A stretch of DNA of 64,000 bases, from contig BSQZ01000014.1 in assembly GCA_033239005.1 (NCBI GenBank), forward strand, positions 4,705,501 through 4,769,500. Direction: 5' to 3'. A program made the translations under genes and the position numbers. Of the stretch, positions 1 through 11,266 are shown piece by piece. Numbering within the stretch: the stretch's first letter is position 1; every line of letters starts with the position of its first letter. This stretch comes from Lamellibrachia satsuma (taxonomy: Eukaryota > Annelida > Polychaeta > Sabellida > Siboglinidae). Below the pieces are notes generated by a model. It did not search any database. It had not been told where the DNA came from and worked only from the letters and a program-made list of their open reading frames with translations.

Positions 1-1076
1 TGCCTTGTATGTTTTAAAAATAGCTGAACATTAGATTTGTTTCCTCGTTGACAATAATAATAACCAAATGTGACATTCATATGCGAGATGTGAAGCTTTT
101 TTGCAGTATTAATAATTTTTTTGTGCCAAAGTCTATTTCTGATAGTATCGCATTGCATTGACCCCCAGAATTGGTCTATTTGCCGATGTATTAATCAAAC
201 TAGGATAGGGCCATTGATGACAACCTGTTTATCCATAATGTTGCATGATTATGCAATCAATGTCACATGCCATTTTTCATATCTGAACAAAAAGCATTTA
301 TCTTTGCACTATGCAATACATTAGAGTTGTATATGTGGTACAACTAATCATGAAATAACTAGCAAATATATCATACCACTTTCAAAATGACCAGATTAAT
401 GATGGCTCACCAACTTCACTGCATGACTTCGTACTATTTCTGTCCTCGAAGGGAATTTACACGTATAAGTTTAGCATTGTTTTGAAATATTAACATAACA
501 CTGAAATACTGAAAAAGATAGATATAAATTCCATAACTCCTTCTTTCCCCATTCCTACAATTATAATCATGTAATTATTATACGCTGTATGTTTGTGTAG
601 AAGTAAACATGACTGATTGCTTCATTGAGCATCTGATTGATTTATTGATTGGGTATTTCCATACAGATCTCGCCATATGCCCATTGTCTTAATATATCAT
701 ATTACATTACTATGTAAATGTCCATTCATTCAATTACTCCCATTCAAACAACTCTGTGTCCCACCAACCCATGCCAATCATCTTGATTTAACCCAAACAT
801 TTAACAATCTTCATTTAACAAAATTGCCATCCCAAACAACAAGTTCCAGATGGCAAGTGGACAAGGAAGCCATTGGTTTATCAAGAGTCCAACAATTTTA
901 TCATCTATGTATAGCCATACATAGATCACATATATTACAGACTATATCATCCTGTTGCATCCAGTATTGCACCTAACCAGTTAATCCAGAAAACTACAGC
1001 ACAAAATTAACTTAGGATCACTAATTAGTACATTGTATAAAACCAACCAACCATAGATATACCAGTATAGGTTATG
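1..1076. other. No gene recognised
   Basis: AT-rich sequence with short frames only. No CBS-domain exon of the AMPK gamma gene was seen here. Confidence 0.4.
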
Positions 1077-1080
1077 TTAA

Positions 1081-1705
1081 CCATTTCAGGTCTGCAGACC
1101 TGTCACAGTATGATGACTGAAGACCGCATTCCCTGGGCATTATTCAAAACATTACCTATGTCATTTGAATTATTTTTCACCAGTAAATACATTCTACACA
1201 TTCTTGAACTAGAAGGATCACCGGATAGTATTGTGCAATTTTATTTTACTTGGTTAACATGGTAACGAATAATTAAAAATGGCCACTGAGTTGTCACATT
1301 CTTCGCCGATACTGTCAGCGACAGGATGGCGAATACACACATTATTGCCTTCGACAAACAAATTCTCACCTACGTCTGAATCATCGCTAAAACAATCCAT
1401 AAAATGTTCCAAAACATACTCTGGGACGTTGTCAAACCTATCGGCAGCGGCACTGCTGCAAGCAGTCTCTCACATAATCACTGGTCGGCAGGAAAAGCGA
1501 AATAACTTAAAAATTTTCTTTAGAACACTATCGTAAATTTTACACTAACAGAAAGCCAGTCATTCCCCTAGTGACCAGTATGCAACAAGTAGCGGCAACA
1601 CAGCGGCCAAATGGGAGTTATATTGAATGTAAATCTGCTTATACTCGACCCCGCTACAGCGGGCAGTCGACCGCAAATGTCACGTCACAGTCCAACTTGA
1701 AATGG
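1081..1705 (-). mobile_element. Third TTAA element with an acidic reading frame
   Basis: A 625-bp segment flanked by TTAA (1077-1080 and 1706-1709), with ends CCATTTCAGGTCTG and CCATTTCAAGTTGG (inverted). On the minus strand a 48-codon frame from ATG at 1400 to the stop at 1254 includes MDCFSDDSDVGENLFVEGNN, an acidic segment like the N-termini of piggyBac-type transposases. It extends upstream of the ATG through PEYVLEHF. No catalytic core is present. The terminal repeats are shorter and less perfect than in the other two TTAA elements. Confidence 0.55.
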
Positions 1706-1827
1706 TTAAGGTAGGTAAGGTAAAGTCATTCCCCAGGCATTATGCCTTAGGAAGCCATGAAGGCTTATATGGCCAGTGCTTAAACCTGGTTTCTGTAGTG
1801 CGAAGCAACTTAGAGTGCAGTTATACT

Positions 1828-2030
1828 GACTCTCCTGGACGGGACACTAGTCCATCGCAGGTACCTTCCAAACAGTGTTTGTACTCATTTGCAGCTGAGT
1901 AGACTGAGGCAAAGTAGGGTAAACGAAATTGCCTAAGCTTCGAAAACGAACCGTGCCCAGTGTGGGTCTTGAACTCACAACCCTCGAATTTAGAGTCCAA
2001 CACCTTAACCACTAGGCCATGGCTGCCCCC
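1828..2030 (-). mobile_element. tRNA-derived SINE, related subfamily
   Basis: Minus-strand head GGCCTAGTGGTTAAGGTGTT (A box) and AGTTCAAGACC (B box). The body contains GGCAATTTCGTTTACCC and AAATGAGTAC, and the tail includes GCGATGGACTAGTGTCCCGT. Confidence 0.7.
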
Positions 2031-2313
2031 TTATGTGAAAACCTTAGGCTTATTTGATTTTGTAATGCAGACATTTTGTTTCCTGTCTAACTGAGAACAC
2101 ACAGACTTGTGATGTGTAATGGTGACCAAAACATGCTAGGCCTGAATCACATAAATGAGACATCTCATTCTCAGCCAGTATGAGGAGTCTGCAACTCACA
2201 ACTAACAGTAATTTGTAACTGCATGCTGTGAACAATTCAGCTGCCATGCTGACTACTTAGTCTTAGTAATGATAGTTCAAAAGCCAACAACGATGTTCCA
2301 ACAACTGCGTTAC

Positions 2314-2487
2314 CTTTCTTAACGCCTGGCTTTGAGTTTGAATTGACGTCCTTCACGTCAAATAGAGCCTTCGTACGATCCATTGGGTCAGCTTTCCACA
2401 GGACGGACACAAAGAACACAGCAGAAGCAGCTAGAATGTAGCCAGTCCACACAACACAGCCATTGCTTCCTTGGCAGATTAGCTCAG
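2314..2487 (-). CDS. Candidate internal exon with one transmembrane segment
   Basis: A 174-bp segment bounded by an acceptor (CCTTGACCTTGCACAG) and a donor (AAAG|GTAACG). It is open throughout and symmetric in phase 1-1, the usual phase of extracellular or membrane modules. It encodes about 57 residues: ELICQGSNGC, then a hydrophobic stretch VVWTGYILAASAVFFVSVLW, then a charged segment KADPMDRTKALFDVKDVN that would be cytosolic. I do not recognise the protein. It lies about 9 kb downstream of the AMPK gamma exon on the same strand; AMPK gamma has no membrane segment, so it would belong to a different gene. It could be a chance frame, since no homologue can be checked here. Confidence 0.35.
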
Positions 2488-2499
2488 CTGTGCAAGGTC

Positions 2500-3339
2500 A
2501 AGGTTGTGGTGGCTCATGAATTATTCATGAGCACTGGTGTGGAAGGTAAACATTACCATGTGCTCTGGCAGTGACTGCAGTGTAGTAAACAGGCTTGTTT
2601 GTGGGGGTGGACATGGGGTGTAGGGGAATGATACAGCTACGTGTTTGGAAGCAGGTGGCTGGATACAGGCTTGGCAAGATATTTTAGTTGACAACGCATT
2701 CCAAAACCTTGAAACAGTTTAGTTGCCTAGACATTCTTTATAATTATTGTATTTTGTCACAGTTAAATGGTTGGTAATTGTTGTGATATATTTTAACAAA
2801 GTTGTAAATCAGTTTTGAATGTTAACATTCAATTTGTTTACATACTGTAGTTTGTCTATGTAAGGCGCTAATTAATCAACATAATTATACTCTAACCTAA
2901 AAACATATATCTGTCATTCTTTTCGACACCCTTTTCTACTACTGATATGTGCATATGTTGTCAACCAGCTGCAATAAGTAAAATACAGTATATCCACAAT
3001 ATAGGTGTACAATTATTAAAAAGGTCACATCGATGCAAAAAACAACACATTTTTTAAGGTGCAAAACATTGCTAAAAGGGCATTATCTCCAAATCACCAG
3101 CACTACAATGAAGGCAGTAGAAAAATAGTGACCTATCCCCACTGTGGTATTTGCCAGAATGGTATTTGCCAGAATGGTGATGTCACACCAGTTGATGTCA
3201 CAGAAGATAAGTGATGTCACACAAGGCTGTTGCCTCTAGTCGACAGGCTGACAGGTACAGACAACCACAAGAGAATAGAGCAGGAGAGAGAGCAAGTGAT
3301 GTCTACCGACTCTGATAACCTGGTCTACAGGGTTTAGCC
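2500..3339. other. No gene recognised
   Basis: Unique-looking AT-rich DNA with a small duplication of ggtatttgccagaat near 3148-3176. Nothing else supported. Confidence 0.4.
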
Positions 3340-3770
3340 TACAGTTACATTTCCCACTAGTGGCCATGTTAACATTTTGCATGATTATAAGAAAACGTGA
3401 CCATAAAAATTCTAAAACTTTACCTGCTGCTGTCATCATCCCACTGACATGCTGGTCGAGTTTTGCCAAAATTAGACATTTCTAACTCTTGTAATATGCC
3501 TGTATGTGCGATACCTGTCAATGTTTACCAATATGCAATGCATGAATTACGACGCACACGTGTCTAGTGGCCCAAAAAAATCACAAATATCCTTCCGCCT
3601 ATTAAAATCATCTAAAAAATCCACCACTTAACTCTCAACAGCTTCCACCAGCAAACCTGGCAATGTCCCTGCTAAAATGCACTTATGTCAGATGATATGA
3701 AGTTTTTTAAACTTCCTATATACAAACTTACTATGCTCTACATTCGTGTGTAACTCACCAGGAAGTCTAA
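3340..3770 (+). repeat. Dispersed repeat copy 1
   Basis: Diverged similarity to 16040-16430 over about 400 bases: GCCATGTTAACATTTTG, GATTATAAGAAAAC, AATTCTAAAACTTT, TCAATGTTTAC and TGCACTTATGTCA occur in the same order. The class is unknown; no terminal repeats were seen. Confidence 0.6.
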
Positions 3771-4074
3771 CTGAGGCATGATCCCTACAGGAACTCACAG
3801 AGGAAACCAGAGCTCTCCCTTCAGGGAGACTGGGCAAGTAATACTAAGCACCTGCTGGGAAAACAGGTGGATAGAGGGAGAAGGCCTGGGGAGGCTTGCA
3901 GGATGGGAAATCAGCATCAAACTGGACCCGGAACATGTACAGATATGTACTTAACAAACATTTCTAGGTATCGTGCATTGCAGGTACTGCATGCAATACA
4001 CATATCCCAGGGTTAAGTGGGGCATTGAGAGACTTCTCTTTGTTTGCTTGATGCGATACTCCCTTAACAGCTGA

Positions 4075-4357
4075 TCGCAGCTAAACTGGGAGGTAGTATA
4101 GCGAGTTTAGAGATCACCAGCTCTATGAGGCGCAACTTGAGTCCACAACAGGTTTTTTTCATTTCCCTGTGTGTGATCTTTTACTTCTCCTGATATGGAC
4201 ATCAGGTAGAAGGGACCAACAGCTTTTATTGTCTCTTCCGAAAGACACAGGCAAAGTGGGGTGAACGAAAATTTGCCAAGTTTCAAAATGGCAGCAGGTG
4301 GTTTCGAACCCCGGGCCCTTCGACTAACGCTCTACCACACAACCACTGCGCCCCACT
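4075..4357 (-). mobile_element. tRNA-derived SINE
   Basis: On the minus strand a head GGGGCGCAGTGGTTGTGTGG with B box GGTTCGAAACC is followed by GGCAAATTTTCGTTCACCCC, TGTCTTTCGGAAGAGACAAT and a tail. Same family as the element at 34333. Confidence 0.7.
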
Positions 4358-4870
4358 TGTTATACAGATGAAGGACAACTTACTCTGTCCAAACCTTTTT
4401 AAGTTTGTAAATTGTAATAATGAAGCAGGATATCACCAATTAAATTAGACAAATAGCAGCAGTTCTTGGAATATCTTCAGTTTGTGCAGTCACCAGGTCA
4501 CAGGTGTGACACCATCAGAGCAGGACACAATAGGTCAAAGCCCCAACAAAGATGTCTTTGAATTCAGTCAACCTAAGGTGTGAAAACATACTTGATCAAC
4601 AGGAAGGTGATTCATAGTGTGTGCCTCATCTTTATTGTGACCTGTAATCACTACCACCAGCTCTGTCCAGGGTGTTGATTGGCTATCGTTGCTCTTCCTA
4701 GAATTGTAAACCCCTCTCCCTGTTGACATGACTATGTCATGTCCTATCATCCATTCACAACACATGTTTTCCCTGCATCTCCCCCCCACCATAACTTTTT
4801 TCTTTCCAACTGTTTTTCTAACAATTTTAATGATCATGAATACAGACCAGTTAATGTAGCTGGGAGTTTA

Positions 4871-5785
4871 GTGAGTGGCACCACCACAAAGAGCAGTTTT
4901 GGAACATCACTGCAACAATGAGCAGTTTTGGAATGGCACCACAACAATGAGCAGTTTTGGAATATCACCACAACAATGAGCAGTTTTGGGATGACACCAC
5001 CACAAAGAGAAGTTTTGGAATGGCACCACAACAACGAGCAGTTTTGGAACATCACCGCAACAACGAGCAGTTTTGGAATGGCACCACAACAATGAGCAGT
5101 TTTGGAATATCACCACAACAATGAGCAGTTTTGGGATGACACCACCACAAAGAGAAGTTTTGGAATGGCACCACAACAACGAGCAGTTTTGGAACATCAC
5201 CGCAACAATGAGCAGTTTTGGAATGGCACCACAACAATGAGCAGTTTTGGAATATCACCACAACAATGAGCAGTTTTGGGATGACACCACCACAAAGAGA
5301 AGTTTTGGAATGGCACCACAACAACGAGCAGTTTTGGAACATCACCGCAACAATGAGCAGTTTTGGAATGGCACCACAACAATGAGCAGTTTTGGAATAT
5401 CACCACAACAATGAGCAGTTTTGGGATGACACCACCACAAAGAGCAGTTTTGGAATGGCACCACAACAACGAGCAGTTTTGGAATATCACCGCAACAATG
5501 AGCAGTTTTGGAATGGCACCACAACAATGAGCAGTTTTGGGATGACACCACCACAAAGAGAAGTTTTGGAATGGCACCACAACAACGAGCAGTTTTGGAA
5601 CATCACCGCAACAATGAGCAGTTTTGGAATGGCACCACAACAATGAGCAGTTTTGGAATATCACCACAACAATGAGCAGTTTTGGGATGACACCACCACA
5701 AAGAGCAGTTTTGGAATGGCACCACAACAACGAGCAGTTTTGAAGTGGCACCACGACAACAAGCAGGTCCGGAGTGGCGCCACAG
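4871..5785 (+). repeat. 29-bp minisatellite with 145-bp higher-order repeat
   Basis: Units of gagcagttttggaatggcac type, 29 bp, about 31 copies. Five variants (aacatcaccg, aatggcacca, aatatcacca, gggatgacacc, gagaag-start) recur in fixed order, giving a 145-bp higher-order period over most of the array. Confidence 0.95.
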
Positions 5786-6571
5786 GCTGTAGGCAACATT
5801 GTGACCGAATCAGTTTTTAAGAGTAATTTCATCCTGACTCAATAAAAAGGTATATTTGTAACGTATGGCATCTGTACCAGGAATCAGTGACCGCAGAAAC
5901 AGCATGCTTTCAGGCGACAGTTCTATACACAACATTTTGCATTCATTTACCGTACATTATCTAATAAAAGATCGCATACTCCATATACCTGGTAATACTA
6001 TCCCTTTAAAGACATAATGGAGACAGTATAGGGAAAGTTGCTGAAGGGTGACAGATTTTGTACGGCGTTCTTGAGAACGAAAAGTACTTTGATTATTCAA
6101 GAACTTACATAAAATTGGCTTTAAATAGAAACCTGAACTTAACAATTGGAATCAAGGTCGCAACGTAAACAACAATGGCTACAGTAAGGATGTAAACTAA
6201 AGCCTTGTTGCTGGTCTATAATATTGACTTTTCTTTATAAAACAATTAATATTGATGTGATGCGGACTTTGAATCACATCTAGAATTATATATTTTGTAA
6301 AAAGTGATGACAATTGCCGTGTGCCGCCCACTGATACCTCAAAACATTTGGCTAATGTTATGGGATTCAGAGCCTTATTAGAAAATCAATGACCTCTAGG
6401 TCTCCTGTAACTCAGTGTCGAATGAAGCTATTGATCCTGATAGCTCTAGGGTGCTGTTCTAATGCTAGACACGTTCAGATCAATTAACAGAAATGTCAAA
6501 TCAACTTAGAGCTGCCACAAAAACTGGTACTTTAGGTAACAAATTACCTTAGAGCTTCTTTGAAGGAACTA

Positions 6572-6852
6572 GCATTTTAGCGAACAAGGTCACATTGAAT
6601 TAGGAAACATTTTAGCGAACAAGGTCACAATGAAGTAGGAAACATTTTAGCCAACAAGGTCACAATGAAGTAGGAAACATTTTAGCCAACAAGGTCACAA
6701 TGAAGTAGGAAACATTTTAGCCAACAAGGTCACAATGAAGTAGGAAACATTTTAACCAACAAGGTCACGATGAAGTAGGAAACATTTTAGCCAACAAGGT
6801 CACAATGAAGTAGGAAACATTTTAGCCAACAAGGTCACAATGAATTAGGAAA
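6572..6852 (+). repeat. 35-bp minisatellite containing CAAGGTCA
   Basis: Eight copies of a 35-bp unit including aacaaggtcacaatga and gtaggaaacattttag. Each has one CAAGGTCA word. Confidence 0.95.
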
Positions 6853-6964
6853 CAAACAAAACTAGATTTAGACACTTCATAACATGTTCAAGAGAACACA
6901 GAACCAATCCTGACATTTTTATTTTTCAGCGTTTTTCCAAGAAGTCATGTTTGACCTATCATTC

Positions 6965-6967
6965 GTG

Positions 6968-6999
<32 letters not shown>

Positions 7000-7033
7000 T
7001 GCTTGCGTGGTGTGTGTGTGTGTGTGTATATAT
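6965..7033 (+). repeat. GT/GCGT microsatellite
   Basis: Compound (GT)n-(GCGT)n-(GT)n-(AT)n simple repeat. Confidence 0.95.
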
Positions 7034-7619
7034 AAATTAACTGAGATTATAAATTTTTATATCATTTAAATAAACACTGCTGTCTTTTGTCACGAATAAA
7101 GCCTGACAGACATCTGTTGTTGACAGATTGCCACCAGTTTCACAACTTTGACCAAACCGTTGCCATCTTGGACTCTCCCAGCACTTCCTACCACCTGGTA
7201 TCATGAACAGATGTTGCAAACATTCAGTGCCAGTACCCAGTGGGATATTTCCTGCCTAATTACATTATAGCACCACTTAGCCAGAAATGGAACACAAAAT
7301 AACATTAAGCCCACATTTACAAGGCTTGTCAAGCACAGCACATTCAAATTCGCAAACTTCTCACTTCTAAAATAACACTGAAACTAATTTTGTTACGCCT
7401 GGTTTGAATGAATCTGAACATATGCAAATTAAATAGTTCTCCAGAATTTGGTTTCACCACAAATTATGAATGGATAATGTCACTGATATTTTAGTAAAAA
7501 AATCGAAGGCACGTTTATATTAAAAATGGCCACTAAAGACAACACAAATCGAGATGAGGGTCAATATTGACTCTCATATATCTAAGATGATCTCCTGAAA
7601 GGCCACCAAGGGTGCGGCC

Positions 7620-7730
7620 GCGGGGGGCACACACCAGGGTGATACGTCTGCATAGAATGACTACTGTGTCGCCATCTAGCGGTAGTCGTCTGAAGAAGAT
7701 TGCTGACAGCAGTCGAAACGTCACAGGTAG
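7620..7730 (+). mobile_element. Penelope-like terminal motif with hammerhead-like fold
   Basis: An 8-bp stem ATGACTAC (7657-7664) / GTAGTCGT (7682-7689) directly abuts CTGAAGA (7690). A second 6-bp stem GATTGC / GCAGTC (7698-7714) then abuts GAAACGTC (7715-7722). CUGANGA and GAAA separated by a stem form the hammerhead-ribozyme core, and CTGAAGA...CGAAACGTC is characteristic of Penelope-like retroelements. An extra A sits between the core and stem II, and stem III does not pair well, so it is degenerate. Confidence 0.4.
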
Positions 7731-7999
7731 AAAAAGGTAAACTGACTGTGAAAAAATATTTTTTTTTACTCATTTGAACCGTCCAGTCTGATAAACATCT
7801 TCACTCATATTTCCCTATTTATATTATGGTGGTACTACAGATAATGCTTTAAATACATACTGGTATTTAAAGGAAAACAGGTTCATTTGAATGTTGACCA
7901 ATGCCTTATAAATGTACTCAGGTTTATATTAATCTAAATTAATTAGTATATTCGTTACACTCCATGACAAATCAGGAGACAAGCAGTAATACTATGACG

Positions 8000-8285
8000 A
8001 ATGGTAAGTGGATGTGATTGGTAAGTGAATGTATGAATGCTAAGTGGATGTGTGAATGGTAAGTGGATGTGTGAATGGTAAGTGAATGTATGAATGCTAA
8101 GTGGATGTGTGAATGGTAAGTGGATGTGTGAATGGTAAGTGAATGTGTGAATGGTAAGTGGATGTGTGAATGGTAAGTGGATGTGTGAATGGTAAGTGGA
8201 TGTGTGAATGGTAAGTGGATGTGTGAATGGTAAGTGGATGTGTGAATGGTAAGTGGATGTGTGAATGGTAAGTGGATGTGAATGT
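8000..8285 (+). repeat. 19-bp minisatellite
   Basis: About 15 copies of ggtaagtggatgtgtgaat, with gtatgaatgctaag variants at the left. All frames are open because 19 is not a multiple of 3 and the unit lacks stops on the minus strand. Confidence 0.95.
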
Positions 8286-8289
8286 GTCC

Positions 8290-10455
8290 ATGCATTTGTG
8301 TTCAAAGTAACGTCATTTCATGTAAAACTGCCATGAGCAAAAGGAATACAAATTAGTGCTGAATCTGAAGCCAATGTTTGTTGAACACACGGTTGCATTA
8401 GTAAATTAGATTGCCTAGGGCAAAGTGGACACTGAGAGACGGTCATTAATCTTTAATTAATGTTTAATCCATTTGTTTATTTTATAAACATCAGTAGTTA
8501 AAAGGACATTGTATAGGGGCATTTTGAGCTCGTCATCAACTCCCTGGATGAGGGATTTCTGACGAGAAATACTTTGAAAGGAGTTTTGTTTGTATGCTGT
8601 TCTTAATAGATGTTTCGGCTTACCAGACCAGTGCTCAAAATGTCATGCGTTGCCCAGACAGAAAATTGGATCTTTCATTGTATCATAATTTGCTAAATTA
8701 GTATGCAGATTTGTGTGTTACTTGCAAGAAAACCTAACATTTTCTAAGTGAACAAAATGTCCTGCCTTGGAGAAAAATGTCCTGTCCAGATAAAGACCTA
8801 GACAACGCTGGCTCCAGTCAGGGATGAAGAGCAGGCAAATAACATGTCTGTTGTATGCATTCAGAACGCAATCATGACTGGCATCTGAACTAGAAATTAA
8901 ACAAACCATTTACTCACCAGCTGAGGAAGAATGTGGCGGACTAGAGGAGGAAGACATTCCTGCCTGAAACATATAATGCACAGAAATAAACACACGGAAG
9001 ACGGATGCATCAGTAATTTCATTATGAAATTAATACACCTATTGTGTATGATGCTAATGGTTGGGCTGCAGTATTATATATTTCAAATTTTTTATTCTAT
9101 AAATAACCTTTGTCTAGCAGCTTAACGACATATTTTGTTGCCATTAATTTGGCAGATTTGTGGTCAACATACACGTACCAGTATATATATTTAGAAACAA
9201 TATGCAGAAAATATTATGACAGAGATCATTTTCAGGAAACAGACTACTGCTTATGGAAGGTAGCACATTTACTGAGAAACTGGTCAAAACGCCCACTAAG
9301 ACTGATACACCAAACCTCCCCTAGCATAAAATGACCATCCAGTGATGAGCATAACTTTGTACTTTTGTATCAAATATGTATCAGTATTTGCTCAAAACAG
9401 CCTGTAAAGTCTCTACCAGCCAATATAAAATACCACACACACTAACTACAATCACTGACAATTTATATTAACAAGTACATCACATTAATCAAAACTGGGG
9501 TCTTTAACTGAATTTAGACTAGTCTAGTTATCTGACTGATGACTGTGTCAGTGATGTATTCTATCATACAACCAAACCCAGTCCAAAAATTACATAATTT
9601 CACTGTAAAAAAACAATCCAGGGCCTAAATAATGTTACACTAGTGTACAGCCTAGCTAATCTCACCATTAGTAAGCTGTAGGTTCACTCCAAATACAACA
9701 AATTTAACCCTCAATAGGAGTGCACTCAGAGTGACCCCAGATGCCTAGTTCTCTATTTACACTGGCATATCCGCACACACTGTTCATCTGCCATCTGATT
9801 GGCTAACTTCACTGTCATGAAGGGAAGCACACAGGTTTCTGCTGCTGCAGCTGAATACAACAGCTGTGCCCACTAGCATCTTAGGGCTAGTTTATGACAA
9901 ATGATTGATCAATTCTGGCAGATTATGTTCTCTGGCTGGACCAGGGGTCAAATTACACAAACATTACAAATGGATCAATAGTATTGATTTTCAGACAAAT
10001 CACATAAAAACAAGAAACTGTGACAGCAGCAGAAATTGAACCACACCTCTGGAGTTATATTCTTCCATTTGATCAAACCAAAGGTAACCTGTTTTTAAAA
10101 ACATCAAATAGGGGCTATGTCAACATTTGAACACGTTTTCTTTTAATTACCAAATTATAAAAATTAACATTTTCAATTTTTATCCCAATAATAGGTAATA
10201 AAATGGGTATACCTCATAATACCCGTATCAGGGGATATGGGCTATTTTAATGTAGAGTTATTTGAATTCAATTGTACATCTCAACCAATAGTTAGCTGTT
10301 GAAATGACCTCTGCTGATGTATTGACTAAGCGTACAGAAGTAAAGGTGAACCATGCCTAGGAGGGGAAATGTCTGTAAACTATGCATATAGACAACTGGA
10401 AATACCAGGGTTCAGCAACGGAGGGTGAAAGGTCATCTGTTCAAAGCAAAATACA
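8290..10455. other. No gene recognised
   Basis: AT-rich sequence, no repeats longer than a few dozen bases, no coding-like frame. It lies downstream of the AMPK gamma exon. Confidence 0.4.
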
Positions 10456-10733
10456 GAATTCGACCTAAAAAACGTACAGAACCCTTGAAAAAAAAATTGG
10501 GCCACTGAACAATGTCAAGGAATCTGTTCTTATAAGCGTACACCAAAATTGGTTTCTCTAGACAATAAGGTAACTGCTTAACACTAGTGGTGTCATTTGT
10601 GACTAGAATAACTGAAAATTGGCAACACTTTTCGGTTGTTCCACACTAGTCAAATTACAATAATTATGGATCCTGCTTATCAAAAAAGGGGTGTACGTTA
10701 ATTAGGGCATGTACGCTTAATAGGTCGAATACG
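10456..10733 (-). mobile_element. MITE family copy A
   Basis: Ends carry inverted ATTCGACCTA...CGTAC sequences. The interior matches three other copies in the window: a 'lost' stem-loop of GTGGAACAACTGAAAAGTG and its complement, the CCATCTGGTGTTAA region, and AAGCGTAC near one end. Confidence 0.6.
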
Positions 10734-10878
10734 TATGTTTATAAGTATAATTTATAAATGCCACATGCAGTTCTTAAATTGACTGTGTACAGATCATTAA
10801 GAGTTCTGTTCATAGTAGAACTAGGCTTTATAACCTATTTATATAAAAACACCTTAAACAAAACAATTAATAAAAAAC

Positions 10879-10884
10879 TTTATT
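10879..10884 (-). terminator. Poly(A) signal downstream of the AMPK gamma exon
   Basis: On the minus strand AATAAA is followed by T-rich and GT-rich sequence (TTGTTTTGTTTAAGGTGTTTT). It lies about 345 bases after the stop at 11228 that ends the exon's frame if its donor is not used. The T-rich stretch between them looks like a plausible 3' UTR with no repeats. It would give an N-terminal-only isoform without CBS domains; a chance AATAAA in AT-rich DNA cannot be excluded. Confidence 0.35.
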
Positions 10885-11266
10885 TTTCCATGTTGTGTTA
10901 CTATAAGAGGCAAAAAAGCATAGAAAACTAAACATCAAAATCTTTTTAAAATAAACACAAAATATAAAAACAAAACCAGTCATATATTAAAATCTAAACA
11001 TTATTTAAATACTTAAATACTTGTACAATATTTAAATACAACACATTATTGAGGATGTGATGAATGCTTCATTAAAGTTTTCCACAATCCAGAAATCATT
11101 AATTCCAGCAATTTTTTTTATTTTTTTTTAAACTCATCACATTCTCCCCCCCAAAAAAATTATGAGAGATAAAACGGGGTTTTATATTTCAGTGTCTCCC
11201 CACTAATAATCCTCTTTTAAAACAAAATCAGTATTTTGCAACAGTAAACAAAGTGGCGTCACCTAC

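Noticed and set aside
4834..5832. Long minus-strand frames rich in NCSLLWCHSKT
   Set aside because: They are the 29-bp satellite read in all three frames; period not a multiple of 3, no start context or splice sites.
7955..8305. His/Thr-rich repetitive protein (HIHLPFT)
   Set aside because: Same peptide appears in all three minus-strand frames because of the 19-bp repeat.
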